NCBI GenBank assembly: GCA_947453205.1
Contig: CANGFT010000036.1
Location: forward strand, 1-44,270
Direction: 5' to 3'
Origin: Beijerinckiaceae bacterium
Lineage (GTDB): Bacteria > Pseudomonadota > Alphaproteobacteria > Rhizobiales > Beijerinckiaceae
DNA: 44,270 nt
In this document: positions 32,676 through 40,813 of the stretch, piece by piece
Layout of the letters: every line of letters starts with the position of its first letter
Numbering within the stretch: position 1 is the first letter of the stretch
Position numbers and translations under genes: made by a program
The notes under the pieces: model-generated
Told to the model about the DNA's origin: nothing
The model's database searches: none
What the model saw: the letters and a program-made list of their open reading frames with translations, nothing else

Positions 32676-33443
32676 ATGGGCATCACCCGTTACATCACCA
32701 CGATCGCCAGCTCCACCCTGCTTCTCACGAGCGTCGCGCTCGCCGAGGTCAAGACCGAAAGCTTCGACTACAAGCAGGGCGACACCACGCTGGAAGGCTT
32801 CATCGCCTATGACGACGCCCAGACCGGCAAGCGCCCGGGCGTGCTGATCTTCCCGCAATGGACCGGTCTTTCCGACCATGAGCGCGATGCGGCCCGCAAT
32901 TTCGCCAAGCTCGGCTATGTCGCCATGGTGGCCGATGTCTATGGCAAGGGCGTGCGCCCCGCCCCGCCGAAGGATTCCGGCGTGGAGATGGGCAAATATA
33001 TGAGCAACCGCCCCCTGCTGCGCAGCCGCGTCAAGGCGGGCTTCGAGACCTTCTCCCAGCGGGCCGACGTCAACGCCTCCAAGATCGCCATCATCGGCTA
33101 TTGCTTCGGCGGCACGGCGGCGCTGGAGGCCGGGCGCGACGGTGTGCCCGCCGCCGCCATCGTGACCCTGCATGGGGTGCTCTCCAACCCGACGCCTGCG
33201 GACGCGAAGAATTTCAAGTCGCCTGTGCTGGTCCTGCACGGGGCTGACGATGCGGTCGTCTCGCCCAAGGAGGTCGAGACCTTTCAGGCGGAGATGAAGG
33301 AGGTCAAGGCTGACCTCCAGTTCATCAGCTACAGCGGCGCGCCCCATGGCTTCACCCAGGCCGGCGCTTACTTCAACGCCAAGGCCGCCGCCCGCTCCTG
33401 GGTCGCCATGCAGGACCTCTTCAAGGAGACGCTGGCGCAATAA
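32676..33443 (+). CDS. Exported dienelactone hydrolase family protein
   Basis: A 255-residue alpha/beta hydrolase. A signal peptide of about 23 residues (TTIASSTLLLTSVALA) sends it to the periplasm. The catalytic triad is C143 in GYCFGGTA, an Asp in LHGADDAV (191/192) and H224 in GAPHGFT, as in dienelactone hydrolases. The true substrate is unknown. An AGGAGG ribosome site precedes the ATG. It is probably a separate transcription unit from nudix, with a 55-bp gap. Confidence 0.92.
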   Translation: MGITRYITTIASSTLLLTSVALAEVKTESFDYKQGDTTLEGFIAYDDAQTGKRPGVLIFPQWTGLSDHERDAARNFAKLGYVAMVADVYGKGVRPAPPKDSGVEMGKYMSNRPLLRSRVKAGFETFSQRADVNASKIAIIGYCFGGTAALEAGRDGVPAAAIVTLHGVLSNPTPADAKNFKSPVLVLHGADDAVVSPKEVETFQAEMKEVKADLQFISYSGAPHGFTQAGAYFNAKAAARSWVAMQDLFKETLAQ

Positions 33444-33471
33444 GGCCCGGTCCCTGCGGCGAAACCCCCAG

Positions 33472-33506
33472 TTGACAGTGCCCGCCCCTGCCTTTAGCGG
33501 GGCGGG
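33472..33506 (+). promoter_or_regulatory. Promoter-like sequence and start-codon hairpin before the HAD gene
   Basis: TTGACA at 33472-33477 is a perfect -35 box, with a weak -10 (TAGCGG, 33495-33500) after 17 bases. That would put transcription start on or next to the ATG at 33507. CCCGCCCC (33481-33488) and GGGGCGGG (33499-33506) form a perfect 8-bp hairpin ending at the ATG. Either the mRNA is leaderless, or an upstream transcript would fold over the start codon region. The choice is inference. Confidence 0.4.
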
Positions 33507-34385
33507 ATGACAAACATCCCGATCCTCACCGGCGCCCGCGACCTGCTTTCAGCCTATGACGTCGTGCTTTGCGACGTCTGGGGCGTGATTCACAACGGCA
33601 AGGCGCATTACGCCGCCGCCTGCGAGGCGCTGATCCGCTTTCGATCCGGCGGCGGGCGCGTGGTGCTCGTGACCAATGCGCCCCGGCCCAATCCGCCCGT
33701 GCGCCAGCAGCTCGACGCGCTGGCCGTGCCGCACGAGGCCTTTGACGACATCGTGACCTCAGGCGATGTGACACTCGCCTTCATCGCCGCCCATGGAGAC
33801 GAGCCCGTCCACCATATCGGCCCGCAGCGCGACCTGACGCTGTTCGAGATCCTCAAGAGCCAGACGGGCCACATGCCCCGGCTCGTGCCGCTCAAGGACG
33901 CTGGCTATGTCATTGCGACCGGCCTTTATGACGATGAGGACACGCCCGACGATTATGAGGAGGCGCTGGCGTTGATGCGCGCGCGCGATCTTGAGTTCAT
34001 CTCCGCCAATCCCGACCTCATCGTCCATGTGGGCGAGAAGATGCTCTATTGCTCGGGGGCCATCGCGGAGAAATATGCGGGCCTTGGCGGGCGGGTGATC
34101 CAGGCGGGCAAGCCCTATGCGCCGATCTATGACCGCGCCCTCACCCTCGCGCAGGACTTGCTGGGCCGTTCGGTGGGCAAGGATCGCGTTCTGGCCATCG
34201 GCGACGCCATCCGCACCGATGTGAAGGGCGCCTGCGACTTTGGGGTGGACGCGCTCTTCGTGACCTCCGGCATCCATCGCGACGAGCTGCATCCCGGCGC
34301 CGCGCTCGATGAAGAAGCCTTCAGGCGTCTTGCGGCCAGCGTCGAGAGCAAGCCCAAAGCGGCGATGACGGCCCTGCGATGGTAG
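33507..34385 (+). CDS. TIGR01459 family HAD-type hydrolase
   Basis: A 292-residue NagD-like HAD protein specific to alphaproteobacteria. Motif I is LCDVWGVIHNGK: the nucleophile Asp is present, but the second Asp of the usual DxD is Trp, as in this family, so classic phosphatase activity is doubtful. Motif II is VVLVTNAPRP, and the C-terminal metal-binding region is RVLAIGDAIRTDVKGACDFGVDALFVTSG with KPYAPIYDRAL before it. Its gene is followed by ribF after seven bases, as is common, suggesting a flavin- or nucleotide-linked role that is not proven. Confidence 0.9.
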   Translation: MTNIPILTGARDLLSAYDVVLCDVWGVIHNGKAHYAAACEALIRFRSGGGRVVLVTNAPRPNPPVRQQLDALAVPHEAFDDIVTSGDVTLAFIAAHGDEPVHHIGPQRDLTLFEILKSQTGHMPRLVPLKDAGYVIATGLYDDEDTPDDYEEALALMRARDLEFISANPDLIVHVGEKMLYCSGAIAEKYAGLGGRVIQAGKPYAPIYDRALTLAQDLLGRSVGKDRVLAIGDAIRTDVKGACDFGVDALFVTSGIHRDELHPGAALDEEAFRRLAASVESKPKAAMTALRW

Positions 34386-34392
34386 GCGCAAG

Positions 34393-35334
34393 ATGATCCT
34401 CGTCCACGATCCGCTTACGCCGCCTCAGGGTCTTGAAGGCGCGGTGGTCGCCATCGGCAATTTTGATGGCGTGCATCGGGGCCATGCGACGGTGATCGCC
34501 CGAGCGAGGGATCTCGCGCGCAGGCTGGGCAAGCCCGCCGCCGTCCTCACCTTTGAACCCCATCCCGTCGATTTTTTCGCCGGGCCCGGCTCCGTCTTCC
34601 GCCTGACGCCCGAGGCGGAGCGCGCGCGCTGCCTGGCGAGGCTCGGCCTCGAGGGAACGGTGGTGCTGACCTTCGATTCCGGCCTCGCAAGCCTCTCGGC
34701 GGAGGATTTCGTGACGCAGATCCTGATCCGCCGCCTTGGCGTGTCAGGCGCGGTCGTGGGCTATGACTTCCACTTCGGCAAGGACAGGGGCGGCTCGCCC
34801 GCCTTTCTGGCGCAGGCCGGGGCGAGACACGGCTTCGCCGTCGAGATTGTGCCGCAGGTCGTCGCGGACGCCGATGGCGAGCCGGAAGCCGTTCATTCCA
34901 ACGCAGCCCGAAAGGCGCTGGAGGAGGGCGATGTGGCCCGCGCCGCCAGCCTGCTGGGCCATGCCTGGTTTGCGGTGGGCGAGGTGATCCATGGCGAGAA
35001 GCTGGGGCGCACGCTGGGATTCCCGACCGCCAATGTGCGGCTCGATCCATCCTGCCGCCTTCGCCATGGCATCTATGCGGTGCGCATCGCCATCGACGGC
35101 GTCACCCATGGGGGGGTCGCCTCTTTCGGCCGCCGCCCCACGGTGACCGACGCGGGCGCGCCCCTGCTTGAGACCTATGTCTTTGATTTTGAGGGCGACC
35201 TCTACGGCAAGACCGTGGAGGTGACCTTCGTGGGGTGGATCAGGGGCGAGGAGAAGTTCGAGGGCCTCGACGCCCTCGTCGCGGAAATGAACCGCGACAA
35301 GGAGAAAGCCCGCGCCATGCTGGCCGCTGGCTGA
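34393..35334 (+). CDS. ribF: Bifunctional riboflavin kinase/FAD synthetase
   Basis: Makes FMN and FAD from riboflavin. The 313-residue protein has an N-terminal adenylyltransferase domain with VVAIGNFDGVHRGHATVI and LTFEPHP, and VVGYDFHFGKDRGG. The C-terminal kinase domain (about 185-310) shows GRTLGFPTANVRL, IYAVRIAI, SFGRRPTVTD and ETYVFDFEGDLYGKTVEVTFV. Both domains look complete. It lies immediately after the HAD gene in the same direction. Confidence 0.97.
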   Translation: MILVHDPLTPPQGLEGAVVAIGNFDGVHRGHATVIARARDLARRLGKPAAVLTFEPHPVDFFAGPGSVFRLTPEAERARCLARLGLEGTVVLTFDSGLASLSAEDFVTQILIRRLGVSGAVVGYDFHFGKDRGGSPAFLAQAGARHGFAVEIVPQVVADADGEPEAVHSNAARKALEEGDVARAASLLGHAWFAVGEVIHGEKLGRTLGFPTANVRLDPSCRLRHGIYAVRIAIDGVTHGGVASFGRRPTVTDAGAPLLETYVFDFEGDLYGKTVEVTFVGWIRGEEKFEGLDALVAEMNRDKEKARAMLAAG

Positions 35335-35349
35335 TCCCCTCGACCGGCC

Positions 35350-36282
35350 TTATTGCACCAGGAAGTCGAACAGCGAGCCCGGCTGGAACGAGGACAGGTA
35401 GTTCTGGACCTTCACGTCGCCGTTGTTCGCGGTCGCATTGGCCTTCAGGACATCCATCACAGAGGCCTTGCTGTAAGTGCTGCTCAGAGCGTCCGCGCTG
35501 ACGGGCTGGGTCGTCGTCTCCGAGGTTCCGTCTGTGTAAAGGATGGTCGTCGTCTGCAAGCTGCCGACGACCGTGGACGTCTCGCTCAGGACCACCTTTT
35601 CAGACGAGCTTTGACCGCCGCCGCCGCCGGGAGGACCGCCGGCGCCCTTTGGCGGGGGACCGCCGGCGCCCTTGGGCGGGGGACCGCCAGCGCCATCCTT
35701 CGGGGGAGGCCCACCCGCGCCATCAGCCGGGGGCGGACCATCGGGGCCCTCGCCCCGTGGGGGCCGGCCTGAGCCGTCGCCGGTTTGCTGCAGATAGGCG
35801 TCAGCCTCTTCGCGGCTCACCTTGCCGTCGCTGTCGGCGTCCGCGTCCCCGAAATTCTGGGAGATCTTGGTGAACATCGCGAGGCGCTGACTGTCAGCAG
35901 CGCCCATCTGCGCGATCTGGGCGTCGATCTGCTCTTTCGTCAGACTGGGCGCAGCGCCGCCCTCACGCGGAGGCTTCCTCGCCTCGACGCCGCCCTTCTG
36001 CTTAGCCGGATCCATCTGTTCGAAAGTCTTGAACACCGCTGCGGCGTCTTCCGACGAGAGCTTGCCAGCCGCGATGTCGGCGGAGACCCGCTCGCGCAGC
36101 GCGGCGGTGATCGCGGCCTTGTTGGCGGGTCCGCGCTGGACCATGCCGATTTCTTGAATGGCGCCCTTGACGTCCGCGGCGGCCATGATGGCCTTTTCAG
36201 CCGTCAGACCGTTGGCCCTGAGGTTCGAGACCAGGGGGTTCGCCTGATAGACCATCGAGGGGCTGATGGAAGAGATCATCAT
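35350..36282 (-). CDS. EF-hand protein with Pro/Gly repeat linker
   Basis: A 310-residue protein not assigned to a named family. Residues 1-95 are helical and lack a classical signal peptide (MMISSISPSMVYQANPLVSN). A perfect calcium-binding EF-hand loop lies at 148-159 (DADSDGKVSREE). A low-complexity linker (about 171-232) carries AGGPPPKG-type repeats. The C-terminal part (about 233-310) is Ser/Thr-rich and ends with a hydrophobic FDFLVQ tail. The C-terminal position of short hydrophobic residues and the Ca site suggest a secreted surface protein, perhaps by type I export, but this is speculation. Upstream lies an AT-rich region that could hold its promoter. Confidence 0.8.
   Translation of the reverse strand: MMISSISPSMVYQANPLVSNLRANGLTAEKAIMAAADVKGAIQEIGMVQRGPANKAAITAALRERVSADIAAGKLSSEDAAAVFKTFEQMDPAKQKGGVEARKPPREGGAAPSLTKEQIDAQIAQMGAADSQRLAMFTKISQNFGDADADSDGKVSREEADAYLQQTGDGSGRPPRGEGPDGPPPADGAGGPPPKDGAGGPPPKGAGGPPPKGAGGPPGGGGGQSSSEKVVLSETSTVVGSLQTTTILYTDGTSETTTQPVSADALSSTYSKASVMDVLKANATANNGDVKVQNYLSSFQPGSLFDFLVQ
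35633..35750. repeat. Imperfect tandem repeat coding for the AGGPPPKG linker
   Basis: Four to five imperfect units of 24 or 27 bases (variants of GGACCGCCGGCGCCCTTGGG) encode AGGPPPKG or AGGPPPKDG in the EF-hand protein. Unit lengths are multiples of three, so copy number changes keep the frame. Confidence 0.85.
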
Positions 36283-36556
36283 GGGACATACGCCTGTCGA
36301 GGGGCGCCGCCCTGCGGATAAGAGAGGCGCTTGTCGCTGGACGTTGCGTTTCGAATGCTTAAAGTTTAGTTAAATTCGATGATTAACAAGTCTTTTCAAT
36401 CAATAGAAAGACCGGTTTTCCGGGATAAACGGCGTTGAAGACAGAAATAAAAATGCTTTGACTTGGTTAATGCTTTGCTTCGAAGGCGCAATCCCGGACG
36501 GGCGACGAGCGCTGGCGGACCGCAAGCCTTCGGGGGGTGAAAGCTTCTTGCGCGCC
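36283..36556. other. AT-rich intergenic region between oprB and the EF-hand gene
   Basis: This 274-bp stretch is much more AT-rich than its neighbours, above all 36355-36470. It holds no plausible gene. On the minus strand there are TTGAAA-like and AATTTA-like elements about 17 bp apart (around 36374-36402), a weak promoter candidate for the EF-hand gene. No convincing terminator for the upstream porin gene was found. Confidence 0.4.
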
Positions 36557-37930
36557 CTAGAATTTCAGACTGGACCGAATGCCGAAGACGGTGGCGTTGC
36601 GCAGGGTTCGGGTGACGTCATTGGGGTCCACGCCGCCGTTCGGGCGGATCACATACTGGACATTCGGCTGCAGGGTCCAGCCGGGGACGATCTGCGCCGC
36701 ATAGGTCGCCTCGATCAGCGCCTCGGATGAACGGACCATCGCGGGACCATTGTAATGGGCGTAGTCCCGATCAAGCCCACGCGGGCCGCCGCCGATCCGC
36801 GCATAGGCGAAAGCCACGCCGAAGGAGTCGTCGGGGCGGCTTGCGATCATGCCGCTGACGTTGATCCCGGCGTCCGCATAGAAGTCGACGAGATTGCGGT
36901 CGCCCGGCGCGCCCGCGATGCGCGCGAAGACGCCGACGCCCTTGGCCGGATCGTCCGCGAGGCGATGGATCTGCTGCTCGACCACGCCATAGACGCCGCG
37001 ATTTCCGCGCAGGCTGCGCGGATCGCCGGAGCCAGAGGGGTTGGCGAGCGACAGGCCCGCCCTATCGTAGCGTTGATCCTCGAAGCGTCCGAAATGGGTC
37101 CAGACGCCGAGCTTGGCGACGCCGGAGAGGCCATTGGGACTCTTCTCGTCGCCATATTTGACCTGCGCCTCGGCCATGGCGAGGGCCGGATCGCTGACGC
37201 GGAAGCTGAGGCCGTGCCGATTGGCGACCTGCGGGTCGGCGGCGCGCGGATTGGCGGGGTCGCCGTTGAAGAGGCCGACCAGCATGGTGATCTTGTCGGT
37301 GGGGTAGAGGCCAAGCCTGACGCCGGGCGTCGCCAGCGGATAGGCGGGACCGCCGCCCGGCAGGTCGGCTGCTGTGATGGTGGGCCAGCCGAAAGTCCCG
37401 TTGATGAAGAGGCCAGCGTAGCTGCTGGTCAGAAATTCGGTGTCTGCGCCGAGTTGGCCGGCGCGCAGGGCGACCTTGCCATCCGAGACTTTCTGCTCGA
37501 GCCAGGCCTCGTAGAGCCTTGTCGCCGGCAGGGCTTCGACATTGCTCACGGGCATGAGATTGCCCAGGAAAGACCGGGTGAGGCCGGAGCCATGGATCTG
37601 GTAGGCGTTGGCGTGGGCGGCGGCGCCGCTCCAGCCCGCAGTCTTTTCAAGATCGGCATCGACCACGAGCTCGAGGCGGCCGCTGTAGGCTGAACCTCTG
37701 CGCAAGCCGCCGCGGGCATTGTTCAGGAGATCCCCGACATAGTTCACCTGAAACTTGACGCCCCGCTCCCAGAGCGCGCTGCGCAACCCGCCGGGATCGG
37801 CGAGCATGGGAAGCCCCACGCCCAGCGCGCCCTCGGGCAGCCACTCCGGACGCTCGTCCGCCGCAAGAGCCGGTGCCCCCGCAAGCCACAGGCTGGCCAG
37901 AAGGGCGTTTGTGAGGGCGAGGCGAGACAT
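36557..37930 (-). CDS. OprB family carbohydrate-selective porin
   Basis: Outer-membrane 16-strand porin for sugars. From the ATG at 37930 the protein has 457 residues and a signal peptide (MSRLALTNALLASLWLAGAP, cut after ALA). Family features are GVKFQVNYVGDLLNNARGGLRRG, YEAWLEQKV and LRAGQLGADTEFLTSSYAGLFINGTFGWP. A later strand has VRLGLYPTDKITMLVGLFNGDP, and the protein ends in VFGIRSSLKF with a C-terminal Phe, as needed for outer-membrane insertion. An in-frame ATG at 37975 is possible. It is divergent from the L,D-transpeptidase gene. Confidence 0.92.
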   Translation of the reverse strand: MSRLALTNALLASLWLAGAPALAADERPEWLPEGALGVGLPMLADPGGLRSALWERGVKFQVNYVGDLLNNARGGLRRGSAYSGRLELVVDADLEKTAGWSGAAAHANAYQIHGSGLTRSFLGNLMPVSNVEALPATRLYEAWLEQKVSDGKVALRAGQLGADTEFLTSSYAGLFINGTFGWPTITAADLPGGGPAYPLATPGVRLGLYPTDKITMLVGLFNGDPANPRAADPQVANRHGLSFRVSDPALAMAEAQVKYGDEKSPNGLSGVAKLGVWTHFGRFEDQRYDRAGLSLANPSGSGDPRSLRGNRGVYGVVEQQIHRLADDPAKGVGVFARIAGAPGDRNLVDFYADAGINVSGMIASRPDDSFGVAFAYARIGGGPRGLDRDYAHYNGPAMVRSSEALIEATYAAQIVPGWTLQPNVQYVIRPNGGVDPNDVTRTLRNATVFGIRSSLKF

Positions 37931-38217
37931 ATCAGCAGGCGCCTTTCTTGCCGGTTGCGGCCAAGGTGGATTCATTCTGCGATTTTAAACAGCTTCAACC
38001 ATGCCGCAACGCGCGCCTGCTTGTCCATATGACCGGCGAAACGTCGCAAGAATTCCACACGGAGCCGCTCACGGGCAGGGATACGACACCATCTCGGTAA
38101 GGTTCGATTAACCATGATGGGCCAGATTGGGACGCCGGGCTTTGGCCCAGCTTCCGGCGAAATGTCGCCACAGGTTGCGCCTAGGGCATATCGCCTCGTC
38201 GCCTTGCTGTTGAGGGT
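37931..38217. promoter_or_regulatory. Divergent intergenic region (porin / L,D-transpeptidase) with a spaced direct repeat
   Basis: No gene is seen in these 287 bases. CCGGCGAAACGTCGC (38033-38047) recurs with one change as CCGGCGAAATGTCGC (38154-38168), same orientation, starts 121 bp apart. The copies lie on either side of the middle of the gap, so they may be binding sites for a regulator of both genes. No -35/-10 pair stands out. Confidence 0.35.
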
Positions 38218-39372
38218 ATGAACACCGTGCGGTCAAAGGGCGCAGCCAGCTTTCGCGCAGGATGGACGCGCGCCGCCTTGGCCGCCTGCCTCTTCGCCTG
38301 CCTTTTCTCCGGCCTCTTCTCGGGCCTCTTGGGCGCCCCCGCCCAAGCTGGCGACAAGGCCGAGGCGCCCGTGCCCTCCGCGACGCTCGCGCTGATGGCG
38401 CAGAAGAACATGGCGCCGGGCGCCCCCATCCTCATCCGCAGCTTCAAGAAGGAATCGGTGCTCGAAGTCTGGAAACAGACGCGCGAGGGGCCCTACGCCC
38501 TCCTCAAGAGCTTTCCCATCTGTCGCTGGTCCGGCCAACTGGGGCCGAAACGTCGTCAGGGCGACCGGCAGACGCCGGAAGGTTTCTATTCAGTCACGCC
38601 CCGGCAGATGAATCCGAACTCGGCCTATCATCTGTCCTTCGACACGGGCTTTCCCAACGCCTATGACCGCGCCCATGGCGCGACAGGCTCGGCGCTCATG
38701 GTGCATGGGATCTGCTCCTCCGCAGGCTGCTACGCCATGACCAACCAGCAGATCAGCGAGATCTATGCTCTGGCCCGCGACGCCCTGCGCGCAGGTCAGG
38801 GCGCCTTCCAGATGCAGGCCTATCCCTTCCGCATGAGCGCGGAGAACATGGCGAAATATCGGGGCGATCCGAACATCGATTTCTGGCGCCAGTTGAAGGA
38901 AGGCTTCGACCTTTTTGAGGCCACAGGCGAGGAGCCGCGCGTCAAGGTGGTCGACGCGCGCTACGCCTTCAACCTGCGCACGCCCGAACTGGAGCAGGCC
39001 GCGCGGGCCCATCATGCGCAGGAGGCGGCGCACACCGCAGCGCTTGCGCGCGAGGGCGGCGCGACGATCCGCACCACCTATGCCGATGGCGGACAACACG
39101 CGATCTTCATGGCCATGATGAAGGCGGGCGCGAACCTTGGCGAGGTCAGCCGCCCCGAGGCGCTGGCCTATGCGGGACGCGATGTGATCGTGACCCCGGC
39201 GCGCGCGGCGCCGACCGCCCGGCCCGCCGTCATGGCCATGGCGCCTGCGCCGACCCAGCCCGATCCCGCCCCGGCGCCAGCGCCCCTCAAGGCGCACAGC
39301 CTGATGAGCGGCGCCGCGCCCATTCTCGACCCCGCCATGAGCCTGCGCCCCTGGACCATGCCGGGCGTGTGA
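38218..39372 (+). CDS. L,D-transpeptidase (YkuD family, YafK-like)
   Basis: A 384-residue exported peptidoglycan-modifying enzyme. The signal peptide covers about residues 1-44 (AACLFACLFSGLFSGLLGAP). The catalytic domain, about 70-215, has PEGFYSVTPRQMNPNSAYHLSF and the active-site motif H163-G-I-C-S-S-A-G-C171-YAM. Such enzymes form 3-3 cross-links or attach or detach outer-membrane proteins. The C-terminal third (about 260-384) is Ala/Pro-rich with no known domain. Proximity to porin genes is interesting because related enzymes link outer-membrane beta-barrels to peptidoglycan in alphaproteobacteria; a specific link here is inference. Confidence 0.93.
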   Translation: MNTVRSKGAASFRAGWTRAALAACLFACLFSGLFSGLLGAPAQAGDKAEAPVPSATLALMAQKNMAPGAPILIRSFKKESVLEVWKQTREGPYALLKSFPICRWSGQLGPKRRQGDRQTPEGFYSVTPRQMNPNSAYHLSFDTGFPNAYDRAHGATGSALMVHGICSSAGCYAMTNQQISEIYALARDALRAGQGAFQMQAYPFRMSAENMAKYRGDPNIDFWRQLKEGFDLFEATGEEPRVKVVDARYAFNLRTPELEQAARAHHAQEAAHTAALAREGGATIRTTYADGGQHAIFMAMMKAGANLGEVSRPEALAYAGRDVIVTPARAAPTARPAVMAMAPAPTQPDPAPAPAPLKAHSLMSGAAPILDPAMSLRPWTMPGV

Positions 39373-39375
39373 GGC

Positions 39376-40101
39376 CTATTGCGCCGGATATTCGCGGCCC
39401 GTTCGGCCGTTGGCGTTCAGATGCGGCAGACGGCGCAGCATGAAGGCCACCTGCGTGCGGTTCGACGCGTTGAGCTTCTTCATGACATTGCGCAGATGCA
39501 CCTTCACCGTGCTTTCGGAAATGCCAAGCTCATAGGCGATGATCTTGTTCTGCAAGCCCTGACGCAGGCGATGCAGCACTTCGATCTCGCGGGGCGTGAA
39601 GGAGGTCTCCTGATGGCTTGCGAGCTCCAGCGTTTCAGCGCGCAGGGTGAGAGGCTGCGCAGCAGGCGCGGCTTCAGCGTCCATGGGGCGCCACAGGCTT
39701 GAAGGCGCGAAACGTCCGCCCGCCAGCGCATAATGCAGGGCGGCCATCGTCGCTTCGATCGAACTGTCTGCGGTGATGAGGCCGCTCACCTTGCGCGCGA
39801 TCAGTCGTGTCGCGATGCGCGCATCGCCATTCTGCAGCACCGCGACGATGGGCGTGTCGGGCCGCTGCGATAAGACGGCCTCGAAAGGCTTCAGCAGCAC
39901 GTCGAGATCCGGCGCCTCATCGACCGGGATCGGCACAAGGATAAGATCCGCCGGACCGTCAAAAGCGCCGCCATCGGGCGCAGGCGTGAAGATGAAATCC
40001 GGCGCCCGCTTCTCGATGGCCTTGCGCAAGGCTTCGATGGCGAGGGAGGGCTGGCGATAAATCACGACGCGGCGTGTGGAACAGGTCTCAATGGCGGTCA
40101 C
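39376..40101 (-). CDS. LuxR/NarL-type regulator with degenerate receiver
   Basis: A 241-residue transcription regulator. The C-terminal HTH (about 167-225) is a clear LuxR type: TSFTPREIEVLHRLRQGL, NKIIAYELGISESTVKVHLR, KKLNASNRTQVAFMLRRL. The N-terminal part (10-135) follows a receiver fold but lacks the acidic pair and the phosphorylatable Asp (the third strand reads ADLILVPIP). Activity is therefore likely controlled by means other than phosphorylation. The GTG start has AGGAG upstream. It is 22 bp after a second pseudo-receiver gene. Confidence 0.88.
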   Translation of the reverse strand: MTAIETCSTRRVVIYRQPSLAIEALRKAIEKRAPDFIFTPAPDGGAFDGPADLILVPIPVDEAPDLDVLLKPFEAVLSQRPDTPIVAVLQNGDARIATRLIARKVSGLITADSSIEATMAALHYALAGGRFAPSSLWRPMDAEAAPAAQPLTLRAETLELASHQETSFTPREIEVLHRLRQGLQNKIIAYELGISESTVKVHLRNVMKKLNASNRTQVAFMLRRLPHLNANGRTGREYPAQ

Positions 40102-40123
40102 GGCGGGCTCCTGTGCTGTGCTG

Positions 40124-40813
40124 TCAGGGAAGGCTTTTTGAATTTGGCGATTGGGTCATCAGCGAGGTGATGGTCTCGGCCGGGAAATAGCTGCCGCCTG
40201 CGATGACGAGACGGATCGCGGCGATGAGAAGCTCGATGCGGGCGTCGGCAGGCACGAGGCCCATGGCCCCGCATTCCACCGCCTCCATCGTCTCACCGCG
40301 CTGATCGCGGCTGCTGATGAAGAGAACCGGAGACGCGGCGGATCGTCTCGCATCAAGGCGCAACAGACGCGCCGCCTCGCTTACGGCCAGGCCATGCAGA
40401 TTGAAGACGATGATCGCGACGGGCGCCGTGATCGCCTCTGGAGCATAATCGGCTGTCGGCGAACTCAATACGATCATGTCAGCGCTGAGATCCTGGATCG
40501 CTTCCCTCAGGCAATCGCGCGTCAGACGCAGATCGTCGAGAAGCAGGATGACGCTCGATGCTCCAGCCTCGCCATTCCTGATGATGGGCTTTGCGCTGTG
40601 GGCGCCCCCGGTTGCAGAGGTCGCTTGCGCAAGCCTCTGCGCGGCGCCATCGACGAGGTGCGGTTCGTCCAGGCCATCGCAGGCTTGCGTCTGTTTGAGC
40701 GCCAAAACAATCTCCTGCAAAAAATCCTCCTGCCTGTGCATCAGATCCACGCTTGCATCTAGGCTTCGGACACCACGCCACAACCCCCAAAACTGATCTT
40801 CAGACGGACTCAA
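40124..40813 (-). CDS. Receiver-like protein without output domain
   Basis: A 229-residue protein. The N-terminal 80 residues are not recognised. Residues 86-215 are receiver-like: the acidic pair is present (ILLLDDLRLTRDCLREAI, D93-D94), but the phosphoacceptor position in IIVFNLHG is N138 rather than Asp. The ending GLVPADARIELLIAAIRLVIAGGSYFP is the usual end of NarL-type receivers. The HTH that normally follows is missing; the protein ends fourteen residues later. The TTG start overlaps the stop of the upstream gene; an ATG at 40741 would be the alternative. Confidence 0.78.
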   Translation of the reverse strand: MSPSEDQFWGLWRGVRSLDASVDLMHRQEDFLQEIVLALKQTQACDGLDEPHLVDGAAQRLAQATSATGGAHSAKPIIRNGEAGASSVILLLDDLRLTRDCLREAIQDLSADMIVLSSPTADYAPEAITAPVAIIVFNLHGLAVSEAARLLRLDARRSAASPVLFISSRDQRGETMEAVECGAMGLVPADARIELLIAAIRLVIAGGSYFPAETITSLMTQSPNSKSLP

